A DNA stretch of 64,000 nucleotides from Desmodesmus armatus (GCA_007449985.2 VIIQ02000151.1:16689-80688), one strand, 5' to 3'. Counted from the first letter of the stretch, positions 1-11,489 are shown. A program made the numbers and translations. Notes: generated from the letters alone by a model not told the origin.

Positions 1-102
1 CCGCTGCAACTGCAAAGCGGCCATGACTGCCTCAACATCTGCCTCAGAGGGCAGGCCACGCTCGGGGGCGGGCTCCACAAAAGACTCATGAGCAACAGAC
101 AT
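1..102 (-). CDS. Start of a retroelement pol-type ORF, cut by the window edge
   Basis: On the minus strand an ATG at 100-102 opens a frame that stays open to base 1, giving 34 codons beginning MSVAHESFVEPAPERG. It lies about 50 bp downstream of the stop of the gag-protease ORF and on the same strand, the position expected for the pol ORF of the same LTR element. No catalytic motif is inside the window, so the pol assignment is inference from position. Confidence 0.4.
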   Translation of the reverse strand, partial: MSVAHESFVEPAPERGLPSEADVEAVMAALQLQR

Positions 103-154
103 TGACAAAGGACGAGAACAACACTAAGACACTCTGAAGCGGCACCCTACTGCT

Positions 155-2788
155 CTAGGCAGAGAGGGAGCTGGGCGCCACCTGCACAGCGTTGTAACGC
201 TGCTTGCTGATGGTGAAGTGGCCCGGTACCTTGTTGTGGTAGAAGGCCTGCCCGGCGGGCCAGGACTGCTGCAGGCTGCGGCAGCAGAAGGAGCGCGGGG
301 TAGGGATGTATAGCTGGGGGCCCGTGCCGGGCAGCCCGTAAGCCTTGGTGGACACACGCGCCGCGTATGCGTCCATAAACTCAAGCCCAAGCGCGACGTC
401 AAACATGGAGTGCGGCATGACCAGGAAGTTGACCCTGTAGATGCCGCCACCCAGCTCAAGAGGCACGTTGCGTAGCAGGTGTGTCGCCTGGCTGCGTGTG
501 TCGCCTAGCATGACACCCAGGGAGGGGGCGGGCGGCTCGAATTCCAGCAGCTCCACAGGGCTGCCGGGGTAAAAGAACACATGGTTGTTCTTGCGCAGCC
601 ACGGTTTGTTCATGATTGAGTAAGTACACCCAATGTCGAGAACCGTCCCAAAGTGGCGCCCCTGAACCCCACCTGTCACCGTGATGGGTGTGGTAAACGG
701 GACAGTGACCACGTCCGACTGCACCGCATCCTTGTAAGGCGTGGCAGGAGGGGGCGGTCCTGACGCGCGGGGGCTGCTGCTGCTGCTGCTGATGCGAGAG
801 GGACCAGCAACGGGCGCAGAGCCGCTGCTGCTGCTACTGCCATTGCTGCGTACTGCCGCTGCCAGGCTGCTGTAAGGCAGGGCGCCTGAAGCCAAACCTG
901 CAGGGCTGCCGGGGTGCTGCACGGGGGATGCCGGGGCCTCGTCGACACTGCCGGTCTGCAGTATAGAGGCCGCCAGGGCGCCCAGAACACCAGCGGCTAC
1001 TGGGAGGTATGAGCCAGTGGGGAGGCCCAACACCTCGCCCAGCTGGGTGAGCACCGCCCGCAGTTGCTCCAAACCAGGAGCGCTGACCGTAGCAATGAGG
1101 GTCTGCATAGACATGGGGGTCTGGAGGTTGCGCAGCTGGTGCTGCAGCCGCACTAACGTAGGGTCCGGGGCGGGCGCTGCTGCTGCAGGGGGCTCTGCTG
1201 CATCTTGTGGTGACTCCGACACCACACGCTCAGCGCCCCGAGGCTTACGGCTGCGCACTGGCGGCACTGACGTGGTAGCTGCTGCTGTCGCTGCCAGTGG
1301 GGCCTGTGTTGCTGCTGAAATTGCCTGCACAAGGCTGAAGAAGGCCTCTGATGTGAGCCGCTCGCCGGGACTGTAAGAAGGGGCAGCGGCGCAAGGGCCG
1401 CTGCTACTGCTGCTGCTGTCAGGGGGTGCAGCAGCTGAAAAGCTGCTGCTGCCACTGCTGTGTGAAGGCTGGGCAGCAGGCAGACCGCTGCTGCCGCCGC
1501 TGCTGCCGCCAGAAGAAGAAAACAGGGCTGCAGGCACACCGGTGCTGCTGCTACTGCCGCTGTTGTAAAGGGGCGCAGCAGCCGCCCGGCTGCTGCTGCC
1601 ACTGCTGCTGCTGTTGTGGGTAGACTGCCCAGCAGACACACGGGCACTGCTGTTGTGGGTATGCTGTAGGCGGGGCAGTCCTCGTCTGTTGGTGTGATTT
1701 CGGACAGCCCCGACCTGCAGATTGCACTGCCTGTGCTGCTGACGCCAGCTGCGCTGTTGAGAGGTGGGCCTGACATCAACAGGGAGCCCAGTGCTGCGCC
1801 AGAGATAGACTTGCTGACAGCGGCTGCTGCACGAGGCACACTGCGCCCCGCGGACTTGGCTGAGGCAGCGGCCAGACTGCTGCTGCTGCGCGCTGCCAGG
1901 GGGCGCAGAGCTGCTGCGCGCTGCCAGGTGGCGCAGAGCTGCTGCTGCCGCCATTGCTGTTGTTGTAGCCCGAACGGCCCCCACGGCCGCCCCGGAAACT
2001 ACTCCCACCCTGCTGTCTTGGTGAGGAAGAGCCGTAGCTGCGCTCCTCCTCATATGAGGTGCCATTGGCGGCAGGCGCAAAGCGCACGTGCCTGGACCCC
2101 TGCTGCTGCTGCTGCTGACGCCCACCGGACGCTTGGTACTGCTGGCCGGACTGGCGCTGGCCGGACTGCTGGCCAGATTGCTGCTGCTGCTGGCCAGACT
2201 GCTGACCGGACTGCTGCTGCTGGCCCGACTGCTGTTGCTGCCGACCAGACCGCTGCTGCCGAGGCTGGGCTGAGTCGTACTGCCGGCAGATGGCAATGAA
2301 GTCGTTCCAACAAAAGGACTTGCCTGGTACGACAGTCCTAAGGGCCTGTGTGATGAACAAGGCTGCTGGGGTGGCAAACTTGAGCGCAAACAGCTGGTAG
2401 CGCTCAACCCCCTCAGGCAGCGGCACCCTAGCGTGCTGGAATGCCTTGTAAATGGTACCTGCGATGACCTCGGCTGCTCTGTGCTCTGAGGTGGCAGGTC
2501 GTCGAGACGCCGCTGCAGGTCTGTCTCATCCGACGGCAGAAGCACTGACAGGGCTGCAAAGAGGCTGTCCACGCTGGTAAGTGCTTCTGCTGGCAGGTTT
2601 GCCAGCTCCGGATTCAGTGCTGAGTCGATGCGGGAACGCAGCAGGATGGCAAACTCCCGCGTTGTGAACTGTGCTGTGGGCAGCATCTCCCGCACTGCTA
2701 TCATCGCCTGATCCACCATACCCCGCCATTGGGGCACGGTCATGCTTTTGGTCAGCTTGGGAAGGTTCTCCCGCGCCTCCTTCAGCAT
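155..2788 (-). pseudogene. LTR-retroelement gag-protease region, frameshifted
   Basis: The first ~100 residues (MLKEARENLPKLTKSMTVPQ onward) read as a helical gag-like segment. The natural continuation, containing ALKFATPAALFITQALRTVV and FCWNDFIAICRQYDSAQ, is in another frame (about 2500 to 1780), so there is a frameshift near 2480-2500. A Q/S/G-rich linker follows, with a possible broken CCHC knuckle around 1680-1730. The last third returns to the first frame and ends in a retropepsin-like domain: VLDIGCTYSIM stands where DTG/DSG is expected, followed by ALGLEFMDAYAA, the equivalent of the family's ILG-x-D-x-L stretch. The catalytic triplet is therefore DIG, an unusual Thr/Ser to Ile change that may mean loss of activity. 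CTG-repeat coding gives long S, Q and A runs. Confidence 0.65.
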
Positions 2789-2864
2789 GCCCGTAGTTCC
2801 CCCCAGTAATACGCACGTGTTCGATTAGAAGGAACTCAGAGACCAAACAGATGTACAGCGACAA

Positions 2865-4240
2865 AGGCAGCCACGTAACTTCGACGATGGCAACAGAACC
2901 GAAACACGAAACAGAACCGAGAACGTGGACCAGACAGTGTTGTTGACTACAATCACCCGATCAAGGTGCACTGCACAGGCTGGCAGGTATAGGCACCCAG
3001 GGCCAGGTGACAGTAGGGTACAGCCAGAACCCTGCTGACACCATACCTACACTGTGCAGTGACCCTGCACTACAGGGACACAGGGCCACGCTGGGGGTGG
3101 GGACCGCTACGGCGCCCGCCCCGCATCTTCTTCCTACCCTCTCTTCCCCTTGTGCCCACTCACTTACATGAAACCTCTGCTGTCACTCATACACATATGC
3201 ATATCTCTTCAACCTGTCTCTCTTCGGGCTGCGCCCGGTGCGTTCCTGTAGCAGTGTCAGTACCACCGTTTAGCAACGGCGGGGCTTCTTGCCCCGTTGG
3301 TGGTTAACTTCACACCGTGCTGCGTTAAGGTTTTTGGGTGGCAGGGTGGTTTTTCTTGTGCCTTGTGCTCTTTGCCGCCCGGCTGTCTGTTTTTTTGTGT
3401 GCCCCGCCTGTCCTGTATTATTTCTGTATGCTGTGCCTGTTCAGGTCCCACGGTGACGGCCTACTTGGTGCTGCCAGCCTACGCTGGGGGTGGGGGAGGA
3501 CCCCCACCCTCCCCCCTTGTGCCTACATGCTCCTTCCTGGCATCCTGGTGGGCTGTTCCTGACGCTCGCTGCGCGGTGGTGGTGCTGCTTGCAGGTAATC
3601 CTACTAGGCTTGATGGGGCTGCTGGACTCACAGCTTTGGTCTGGACGCCTTCTATTGTACTGTGAGGTTGCTTTGTTAGGCTTTCGTTGCCTGGGGTGGC
3701 GGTGGGGGACCCAGTGCTAGTTACATTGTGTTCTGTGTTCCCATCTTTGTGTGTTCCCAGTGTCTCCACAGGAAATCTTGCTACCTCCCCGGTTCGGGCA
3801 CTGTCTCACAACATGTGTCACTTTCAAACCACAACTGGTGGGTCATTCATAGGGAGCGTTGATGCTTGGGGCTGACTTTGTGCTGGTCTTTGCACTCTTG
3901 TAATGCATGTCTCGGTACTGGCATGGGCATCGTGCCACGGCTGTAGTATTGGTATGAGCAGCCTCGGCGGTGAATCGTGACTCAGATTGTTACATTGTTA
4001 TATCAATTTAATTTGTCGATAGTTTTTGCATGAGCTAACTCCCGGCTTCATCTGATGCTCCTAAAAGAAATTTGCAACATGCCAGGAAAATTCTGCAACA
4101 CAGCTCGGGACCCCCCCCCCCTTTCAACATGCTCAGATTGCTGTCAATTTCTTTATAAATGTTTAGGATGTTTATCAATTGTGAAATACCAAGTCAAAGT
4201 CCAGCCTAGTGTCCAAAGGATCGGGGTTTTTCCCCACCTT
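2865..4240. other. No gene recognised; probable LTR/UTR-like DNA
   Basis: This is the 5' side of the left retroelement followed by T/G-rich DNA with no convincing coding frame. The element's right-hand LTR should lie here, but its partner is outside the window so its ends cannot be set. A TGTAA motif occurs near 3898. Open frames here are short and of skewed composition. Confidence 0.5.
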
Positions 4241-4243
4241 AGT

Positions 4244-4330
4244 GTTTCAACGGTTCAACCCTGGCAGGCAATGCCATTGATGTGTGGCGAATGTGTCTGC
4301 GTGTAACATTTTCTTCCCCAAAGTTAAACG
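4244..4330 (+). repeat. LINE-like 3' tail relic
   Basis: About 45 bp around 4261-4306 (ggcaatgccattga, tggcga, then tgtaacat) match the 3' end of the LINE at 13.06-13.10 kb with few differences. TGTAA at 4302-4306 and a short A-rich stretch follow. It is likely the 3' remnant of a related non-LTR element, or of a SINE that borrowed that tail. Confidence 0.45.
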
Positions 4331-4836
4331 GGGCACCCCCCCCCCCGCACTGACCGGACCCCTTGCTCTCATCTGTTGCTGGTGTTGTTGGCCCAGCAGT
4401 GCTGTTGCTCCCCTTACTCAGTGAACCTGCCGTTAGGCATGCAGGCAACGTCTCGTAGCTACTGCCAGGCCAGGCCAGGCCAGGCGTGCCAGCTCAGCAG
4501 CAGAAGCTCAGCAGCAGAAGCATCAGCACAGCCAGAGACATGCATTTACACCTCAGCACTCCACATGCGTGATGTGCAGTGCAACTTCACCAGAGTGCAG
4601 CTCCTGGTTATGTAGCAGCCCCAGCAGCAGCAGGCAGGGCACTACCAGCCACAGCAGCGTTGGAAGCAGCAGCAGCCCAGCCCCGGCCCCTGCACCTACC
4701 AACCACAGCAATGCAGTGCCGATACCCCGCATCGTAGCTGCTGCCGCTACTGCTTTAGCAGTTGCTGCACCAGCATCATACGGGCAGCATGCAGCAACAA
4801 CAGATGCTGAGCAGCCTGCAACGCCTCTTCTGCAAA

Positions 4837-4907
<71 letters not shown>

Positions 4908-4909
4908 AA
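4837..4909. repeat. (TAC)n microsatellite, about 24 copies
   Basis: An almost perfect run of the triplet TAC/ACT is visible. It lies in a region otherwise lacking a recognisable gene. Frames through it give poly-Ser or poly-Leu and are not treated as coding. Confidence 0.95.
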
Positions 4910-5274
4910 CTGGGTCAGGGCCACGCCTGACCGCCCTTTCTGGAGCCAAACTAGGCTCATAGGGCTAATACAGGAGCAACATCACCAGCAGCAGCAAGCC
5001 TCAGCCAGTAGCTACAAGCGACACAGCAGCAATGGGCGTGGTGCAGGACACACTGCATCAGCACTGGCAGCAGCAGCGGTGCTGCGTCAATGCGCATGTC
5101 ATGCAAGCTGACGCTCGACATAAATGGACTGCAGCAGTACCGAGGAGCTGCAGCAGCTCTACCAGCAGCGTTGCACACAGCTGAATACAATCCACATCAG
5201 TGTTGTGTTGTCTTCAAGACACTCACCCTCATGGGCCAGCAACAGCTGCTGTTGCCACAGTCACCAGCAGGTTG

Positions 5275-5840
5275 AGATGAGCAGCAGCAGCACCACCACC
5301 ACCACCACCACCACCAGCAGCAGCAGCAACACCTTGGTGGATGAGTGGGTTCACATCAGTTGGGGACGTGAGCTTCTGCTGTCCGCTGCCTCTGGATACT
5401 ACTGCTTCTCTTGTGCTGAAACCTCAATGTATTACACTCTAAGTGGATTTCTGCCCCCCTCCTGAGCTACGTAACTTCGACATCAGACATTCACTCCACA
5501 AACATGCAATTTAGGCGTGCCTTGCTAGGCACGCACACCAGCAAATGACCCAGGCTGAGTTGGTAACTCAACAGGCACATGACACAACTGCCATGCCCAA
5601 TCGACCACCCGACAGTTGGCCATTCTCATGTGGCACACTCACCCACTGTTGCTCAAGCTACTCTCAGCACTAACATACAACTCTAAGAGCCAATTGGGCA
5701 ACATCCGGTCCTGACAACACGCACACACCAACACCAAGTCTCTATGTAGTATCTCTGCAACCATGGTAGATCACAACAACCACATGTGCTGTCGTACAAC
5801 ATGGGCGCCATGACAGATAGGCGCTGACTTTACATCACAG
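5275..5840 (-). repeat. Diverged third copy of the 5.8/17.2-kb LTR
   Basis: Segments such as tcaatgtattacact, ggcgtgccttg and ctcaagctactctcagcact occur in the same order as in the LTR at 5846-6354, with many substitutions. The closing block at 5788-5840 (gctgtcgt, caacatgggc, tttacatcaca) matches 6302-6354. It abuts the intact LTR head to tail, so it is an older solo LTR or a tandem LTR. Strand is inferred from the neighbouring element. Confidence 0.7.
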
Positions 5841-5845
5841 CAAGG

Positions 5846-6354
5846 GGTTGCAAGCTGCTGCGCATGCAAGCTGCCGTCAATGCTGGATGTAAAGTCGGCT
5901 GCTGATGTTGCTGGATCCCTGCGACAACGCCTTGTCACCTGGGCCGTGAGCCTTCTGCTGCCTGCTGCCACTATTGCTATTCACTTCTCTTGCACTAGAA
6001 TCTCAATGTATTACACACTATGGGGATTTCTGCCCCCTGGGGATTTCTGCCCCCACATGCGTTGCTTGACACTGACAGCAGATACTCACTCCACAAGAAG
6101 GCAATTCCAGGCGTGCCTTGCCAGGCACGCACCCCGGCACATGACCCTCGCACGGTCAGAAGCTCAACAGGCACATGGCACAACTGCCATGCTCACTTGA
6201 CCACTTGACAGCTGGCCATTCTCATGTGGCACACCCACCCACTGCTGCTCAAGCTACTCTCAGCACTAACAGACAACTCCAAGAGCCAATCGGGCCTGAC
6301 AGCTGTCGTGCAACATGGGCACCATGACAGATGGGCGCTGACTCTACATCACAC
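5846..6354 (-). repeat. 3' LTR (left) of the methyltransferase element
   Basis: Bases 5846-6303 match 17196-17670. Extension to 6354 rests on the block ending tacatcaca, which also closes the diverged copy at 5788-5840 and lies directly next to the polypurine-like tract. Relative to the right copy it lacks 17 bp between two cgggc words, a microhomology deletion. Confidence 0.8.
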
Positions 6355-6641
6355 CCCCCCACAAGCATCACAGCACAACGGGCATGTGTGCTTGTGTAAG
6401 CAACCACGCAACAAAAACAACAGCATGTAAAAGCAGAATTAAATCACAATACCAAGATGAAAACAGACATGTCACAACAGTGTTGTCCAACCCACATGAG
6501 TTCATCAAACCTCCACCACACTCAAACCTCACAACTCCCAACACACAACATCACCACCACCAGCTGACTTGCCACACCTCCAACACTGCTGCTGCGGAGG
6601 TCCAGCCAACTGCTATGACTGTGTGCTGCCGGTGACCAGCC

Positions 6642-8106
6642 TCAATATCTGCCCTGATACATCAATACATCCCCGCCTGATGCTTGAGAACTGCATTCTC
6701 CCTTTCTAACCTCTCCCACTCTGCAGCTGACCGCTGCTGACCCATCCCTGCTGATATAGGAGCCTGACCGGGTGTGCTTGTACCTCTGCTCATCCCGGTG
6801 CTGGGCGATCAGCAGGTTCTGCAGTGCCATGGGGCAGTGCTGCTTGACCAGATCCCTGCGGCGGGCAAGGTCAGTGGCAGCCAGCTGTGGTGAGTCAAAG
6901 TCAATTGCTTTGTCAAGCCTAGCCACAACAGCTGGTGGCAGCACAGGTGTCTGCGCATACAATAGCTACGGGAGAACCCTGTGCTCTTCTGGGGGCTGCA
7001 TCTGTACCCCATGAGCAGCCACGGGATTTCAAGATCCCAGTTCTCTACGCACTGCTTCTCTAAGCACATCTTCTTGAGTGCGCGCTTAACAGTCTGCACA
7101 CACTTCTCCGACATGCCGTTGGCCTGCGGATGGTTAGCAGAGGTGGGCCGTGAGTCGATTAGGGCCTCCTGCATCATCCTCTTGAAGGCCCCTTCCCACT
7201 CACTGCCGTTGTCGTGCACTAGCTCAGCGCATGCCCCAAAGCGTGCCAGCACGTTGTGCGTGAAGGCATAACTGGTGCACTCTGGGGTCTTGTCGGCTAT
7301 GGGGATAGCCTCTATGTGCTTGGAGAAGTGCTCCACGCATATCATGATATACTGATGCCCCCTGGGGGTCTTGGGCAGTGGCCCTGCCAGGTCCACCCCC
7401 CAGCGGTAGCCCAACCTCTTGATGGGCAGGGGCTGCAGCTCAGCCGGCTCTGCATTGCCAAACGTAGCACGAATGCGACTGCACTCCTTACACCCACTCA
7501 CCAGGTGTGCGACGTCAGCCTGCAGGCCATGCCACCAGAAGGAGTTCAGCACAAGGGCGGCTGTGCGCCTGACTCCGAAGTGTCCGCAGCGGCTGTGTAG
7601 CTGCTGGACGATTGCTGTTCTCTCCTCGGGGCTGGCACCTGTTTGCAGGAGCCGTCAGGCATACGTCTCAGCAGTTTGCCTTGCTGCCATTGATAATACG
7701 CCAGCCGCTTTGTGATGCGGCTTCTATCTGTTGCTGTGGTGCCCTCAGGCATCTTGCCCTGCTGCAGCATGTGCATAGTTGCTGCATCATGCCAGATATC
7801 TGTACCTGCCGTTTGCTTTGGGCAGAGTTGCTCTTGCGCAGCTGCTGCTGCTGACAGCATACACGCTGTCTCGTAACTACAGCCGTACTCGGTGGCAGCT
7901 AAGTGTGTAGGGTGCTGTACCCTTGCCCAAGCTGCTGCTATTGCTAAGATGCACTGTGTGCAGTTGGAGTCCATAGACTCACCTAGCGCTTGCCTGCGCT
8001 GCTGTTCGCTCACGCCCGGGGCGGCAGTACTGCCCTGGGGGTAGCCCATTGCAACCTCTCTCTCGTCTGCTGTGGGCTGCTCCCATGTGCCATATGCATT
8101 GCGCAA
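6642..8106 (-). pseudogene. Retroelement integrase (zinc-binding, DDE core, tail), frameshifted
   Basis: Three overlapping frames together give an integrase. The N-terminal part (8106 to about 7550) leads into an HHCC zinc-binding domain completed in the next frame by FWWHGLQADVAHLVSGCKEC. The catalytic core follows: first Asp in WGVDLAGPLP, second in ELVHDNGSEW, Glu in ANGMSEKCVQTVKRALKKM, with conserved EHFSKHIEAIPI. After GYRCSPQKSTGF the frame shifts again into VVARLDKAIDFDSPQ. At least two frameshifts make this copy probably inactive unless they are assembly errors. It lies directly downstream of the methyltransferase segment, as the last pol domain. Confidence 0.85.
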
Positions 8107-8139
8107 GCTGCCAGGCTCTCCTGGCAGGAAGGCGTACGA

Positions 8140-9867
8140 CTATGGGTAAGCCACAAACGTGGGCCACGCCTGCATGGGTTGACCAGGCACGTTGCAACAG
8201 TAGCGTGGCGGGCGGTCAGCAGTGCGCACGGGTTGTGCTGTTCTACCTGCTGCTAGTGCCACGCTGACTGTACGGCCTGCTGGGCGCTGGAAATGCGCGG
8301 CAGCGCTGGCTAACTGTGCCGGTGTGCAAAGGTTTGTCCACCAGTTGCGCACCCTGTGAGCCAGGCTGCCAAACTGTGCTGCATCCAGCATGACAGGCTG
8401 TCCTATCATGCTGCAAACCGTGCTGAAGTCCTGCTGAGAGATGGTTGAGTTGCTGTGGCACTGAAAGGCCACGCTCTCAATCAGGTAGGCTGGTGGCAGG
8501 TCAGGCTGCAGCTGCTGCAGAGTTCCTATCACTTTGACAAGCTCATGCAACAGCCCTGACCTCTCACCTCTCAGGCCGGCTGCTTTGCCAGCCAAGGAGA
8601 GGTCCTGGCAAGGCCAGCCTGCCACCACCAGCCAGGGAAACTGCTGCTCCCTGGCGCCTGCCTCCACCAGATGCTGGGTGGTGAGACGCCTGATGTCTTG
8701 TGGTAGGGCAAAAGCACCCTGCACAGCATCAGGAGTCAACAGTGTTGGGTATAGCGACATCAGATGCTTGATGCGCTGTGTGGCGATGCTACGTGCTACT
8801 GGGTTTGTGTCCAGATAAATGTATTGGTGAACCCTTTTGCCGTTCCGCAGGGCCATATCCAGGCCCGCACAAAACCCCCCAAAGGGTTCCACCAACACAA
8901 TGGGCCTATCGGCTGTGAAAAAATTCTCTGCAACTGACGCAGTGCTCAGTGCTACAGTCTTGCGTGCCCCATACACATCAGGCGCACCTATGTACTGCGC
9001 TGCAACAGGGGGGTCAGGCGGCACGCCCTCCTGCTGCGCCTTGTGCACCCAATGGTTGGCAGCAGCGTCCAGCTGTTGCTGCTGCCAATGCGCCAGAGGC
9101 TGGTTGCCGTCTGGGCCTGCCTCTGCTGTATCTGCAAAGCCACCGTTGTGCCCTGCAAGCAGCGCAGCAGGCAAGGGTGCAAAAGCATCCATGAAATCGT
9201 CCGCGTGACTGGCTGTGGCGAACTCCAAGACCTGGTGATGCAGCTGCGAGGGGTGATACACATTAGCGGCCGCATGCATCAGTAGTGCTGCTGTGACAGA
9301 GTGGTGCTCCGCTTGCAAGGAGACACTCCTGTGACGACCCAGCAGGTCCCCTGTGTAGTCAGTGCTTTCCAGAGTGCCGTCGGCGTGAAAAACCATAGGC
9401 AAGGGGTGATGGAGGGGGTCAGCTGTGGCATTCAGCCTCGCCCCTGTGACATCCAACATTGTGGCGCATGGGTGCCTGCTGGGCAGGTCTGCTATGTTGT
9501 CCTTGCCAGGACGATGCACGATGTGGAATGAGTAATCTTGCAAAGACAGTATCCACCGGGCCTGCTGTCCTGTAGGCTCCTTCGCTGTGAGGAGCCACAG
9601 CAGCGGCCGGTGATCAGTGTGGAGGCAAAAAGGTTTGGAGACACCGTGCAGGTATGGGCGGAATGTCTTGATCCCCCACACAGCAGCAAGTGCCTCCCCC
9701 TTCCATGCCTCATAGCGGCGCTCATGTTCATTAAGTGACCTGCTGACGCAAGCCACCATGTACTCCGAGCCATCCTCTTCCCGCTGGTTGAGGACAGCAG
9801 CTATACCGTTGGTGCTCCAATCGGTGTAAAGGTGAAAGGGCTTAGAAGGATCTGGGTGCCTTAGCAC
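8140..9867 (-). CDS. RNase H fused to a DNMT3-like cytosine-5 DNA methyltransferase
   Basis: This is the longest intact pol frame (575 codons). Residues 1-135 are retroviral-type RNase H (LYTDWSTNGIAAVLNQ, AVWGIKTFRPYLHG, LHTDHRPLLWLL, IVHRPGKDNIADLPSR). After ~180 linker residues, residues ~320-512 carry C5-methyltransferase motifs in order: motif I VLVEPFGGFCAGLDMA (SAM binding), motif IV GWPCQDLSLAGKAAGLRG with catalytic Cys420 (codon 8608-8610), motif VI YLIESVAF (ESV for the usual ENV), and motif VIII AHRVRNWWTN. Spacing and the PVMLDAAQFGSLAHRVR block resemble DNMT3-type enzymes. Known: captured cytosine methyltransferases have been reported in some algal and dinoflagellate LTR elements. 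Inferred: it might methylate the element's own DNA or host DNA. The start is not a Met codon; it continues from RT by a one-base frameshift near 9890. Confidence 0.88.
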   Translation of the reverse strand: MLRHPDPSKPFHLYTDWSTNGIAAVLNQREEDGSEYMVACVSRSLNEHERRYEAWKGEALAAVWGIKTFRPYLHGVSKPFCLHTDHRPLLWLLTAKEPTGQQARWILSLQDYSFHIVHRPGKDNIADLPSRHPCATMLDVTGARLNATADPLHHPLPMVFHADGTLESTDYTGDLLGRHRSVSLQAEHHSVTAALLMHAAANVYHPSQLHHQVLEFATASHADDFMDAFAPLPAALLAGHNGGFADTAEAGPDGNQPLAHWQQQQLDAAANHWVHKAQQEGVPPDPPVAAQYIGAPDVYGARKTVALSTASVAENFFTADRPIVLVEPFGGFCAGLDMALRNGKRVHQYIYLDTNPVARSIATQRIKHLMSLYPTLLTPDAVQGAFALPQDIRRLTTQHLVEAGAREQQFPWLVVAGWPCQDLSLAGKAAGLRGERSGLLHELVKVIGTLQQLQPDLPPAYLIESVAFQCHSNSTISQQDFSTVCSMIGQPVMLDAAQFGSLAHRVRNWWTNLCTPAQLASAAAHFQRPAGRTVSVALAAGRTAQPVRTADRPPRYCCNVPGQPMQAWPTFVAYP

Positions 9868-11038
9868 TAGCCCTGGGGCAGTGAGAGCAGCCTGGTGTAC
9901 GCCACCTGCTGCTCCTCACCCCACTCAAACCTGCAGTGCTTTTTGAGAAGTGCGTTAAGAGGCTTGGCGGTAGCGCTGAAGCCAGGCACATAGCACCTGT
10001 AAAACCCAATGACCCCCAAGATGCAGCGCACCTGGTCACATGTGGTTGGCACCGGGAGTGCGTTGATTGCTGACACCTTGGCCTCCTCAGGGCGCATGCC
10101 GTCAGATGACACCACGTGGCCCATGTAGGGCATGGAACTCCCAGCCAGAATGGACTTGCTGGGATGGCACCGCATGCCAACTGCCTCAAACCGCTGCAGC
10201 AACCGCCGCAGGTGCTCCAAGTGCTCCTCAAAGGTATCTGAGACCACAAGTACATCATCGACATACACAAGGCAAGAGTCAGACAGGCCTGCAGCGTCGA
10301 TCTCGTACTGCATCACCTTCTGAAAGTACGCAGTTGAGTTGACATGCCCAAATGGCAGCCTGTTGAAGGCATACAGCTGGCCGTCAAAAGAGAAGTTGAG
10401 AAGCTTGCGGCTCTCCTCTGACAGCACAAGGTTGAAGAACCCGCTACGACAGTCAAGCTTGCTAAGCCATTTCTTGCCGTGCGTGCGGCGAAACAAATCC
10501 TCAGGCAGCGGCATCTGAAACTTGTCAATTACAGCACTCAAGTTGTGGTTGCGCAAATCCACACAGAAGCGCTTCTCAGACCAAGTGCCGTCTGGTGCCT
10601 TCTTCGCGGGCATGGTCACAGTGCTGCTGTGCCGTGCATCTAGTGTGTCTACTTTGCTAACGATGCCTGCCTCCAGCATCTCTCTAACCTTCTCTCTACC
10701 AATCTCCAGCTCAAGCGGGCTGTACCGCTGCGGAGGTGACCAGATGGACCTATCGTCCTTCATGACTATGTTGACTTCGCCCAGGTCTCCTGAGTAACCG
10801 GGCAGCTGATTCAGGCTGTAGGCAAAGGCGCCCTTGTTAGCTATCAGCATTTCTCTGAGCAGCTCCTGCTCCAAGCTGCTAGTCTGACCCCCATATATCC
10901 ACAAGTGCTCTGGATCCACCTCCCACTGATCATTCAATCTTTTCTCCTCTGACTCACCTTCAGGCGTGTATGCCTCAATAGGGAGTGGCTTGCTGGGCTG
11001 GGAGTCAGCCGCGAAAACATTCGCCGTTGCCAGTGCCG
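9867..11038 (-). CDS. Retroelement reverse transcriptase
   Basis: The frame is open from a stop near 11040 to the TAG at 9867-9869. Ty3-type RT motifs are clear: the priming region RYSPLELEIGREKVREMLEA, RFCVDLRNHN, SKLDCRSGFFNLVL, FNRLPFGHVNSTAYFQKVM, the catalytic box LVYVDDVLVVS (YVDD codons at 10254-10265), and the connection domain LGVIGFYRCYVPGFSATAKP. YVDD keeps both catalytic aspartates. The frame then shifts by one base into RNase H, whose expected junction LTAPGLVLRHPD is in the next frame. No ATG precedes the motifs closely, consistent with synthesis as part of a polyprotein. Confidence 0.93.
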
Positions 11039-11489
11039 CCTAAGTGATCAGTCAGACCTGCAGCCAGCAGGTGCGTCACAGAGTAAGGCACATGCGGCAT
11101 CAGCGGCTGTGAGTATGTAATGCTTGTGCTGGCAGGCGTCACTGCCTGGTATGTCTGCATAGCCTGCGTGCTAGTAGTGGCGACTGCTGCCAGCATCAGC
11201 AAAAAGGTGCGGGACACCTGCGGCACACAGCAGCAGATTCACACTTGTTGGAAGTGTAGCTATAAGGCTGTCATGCCAGCTTCCACCAACACATTTTGAA
11301 GGGAGATCAAACAAACCTTTGTGGTCGCTACCGAAATGGCGCGTGCACAGAGTTGCGCACTTGCTTACTGTCCATAGACAACTTTGCAGCAGAGTTGCAA
11401 CTTGGCAGCAGCGTGGCGCCATTGCGTCTGGGTTGGTCCCTGAAGAATGATTGGAATTTCATAAGACCGCAACCAATTAATTGCAAATA

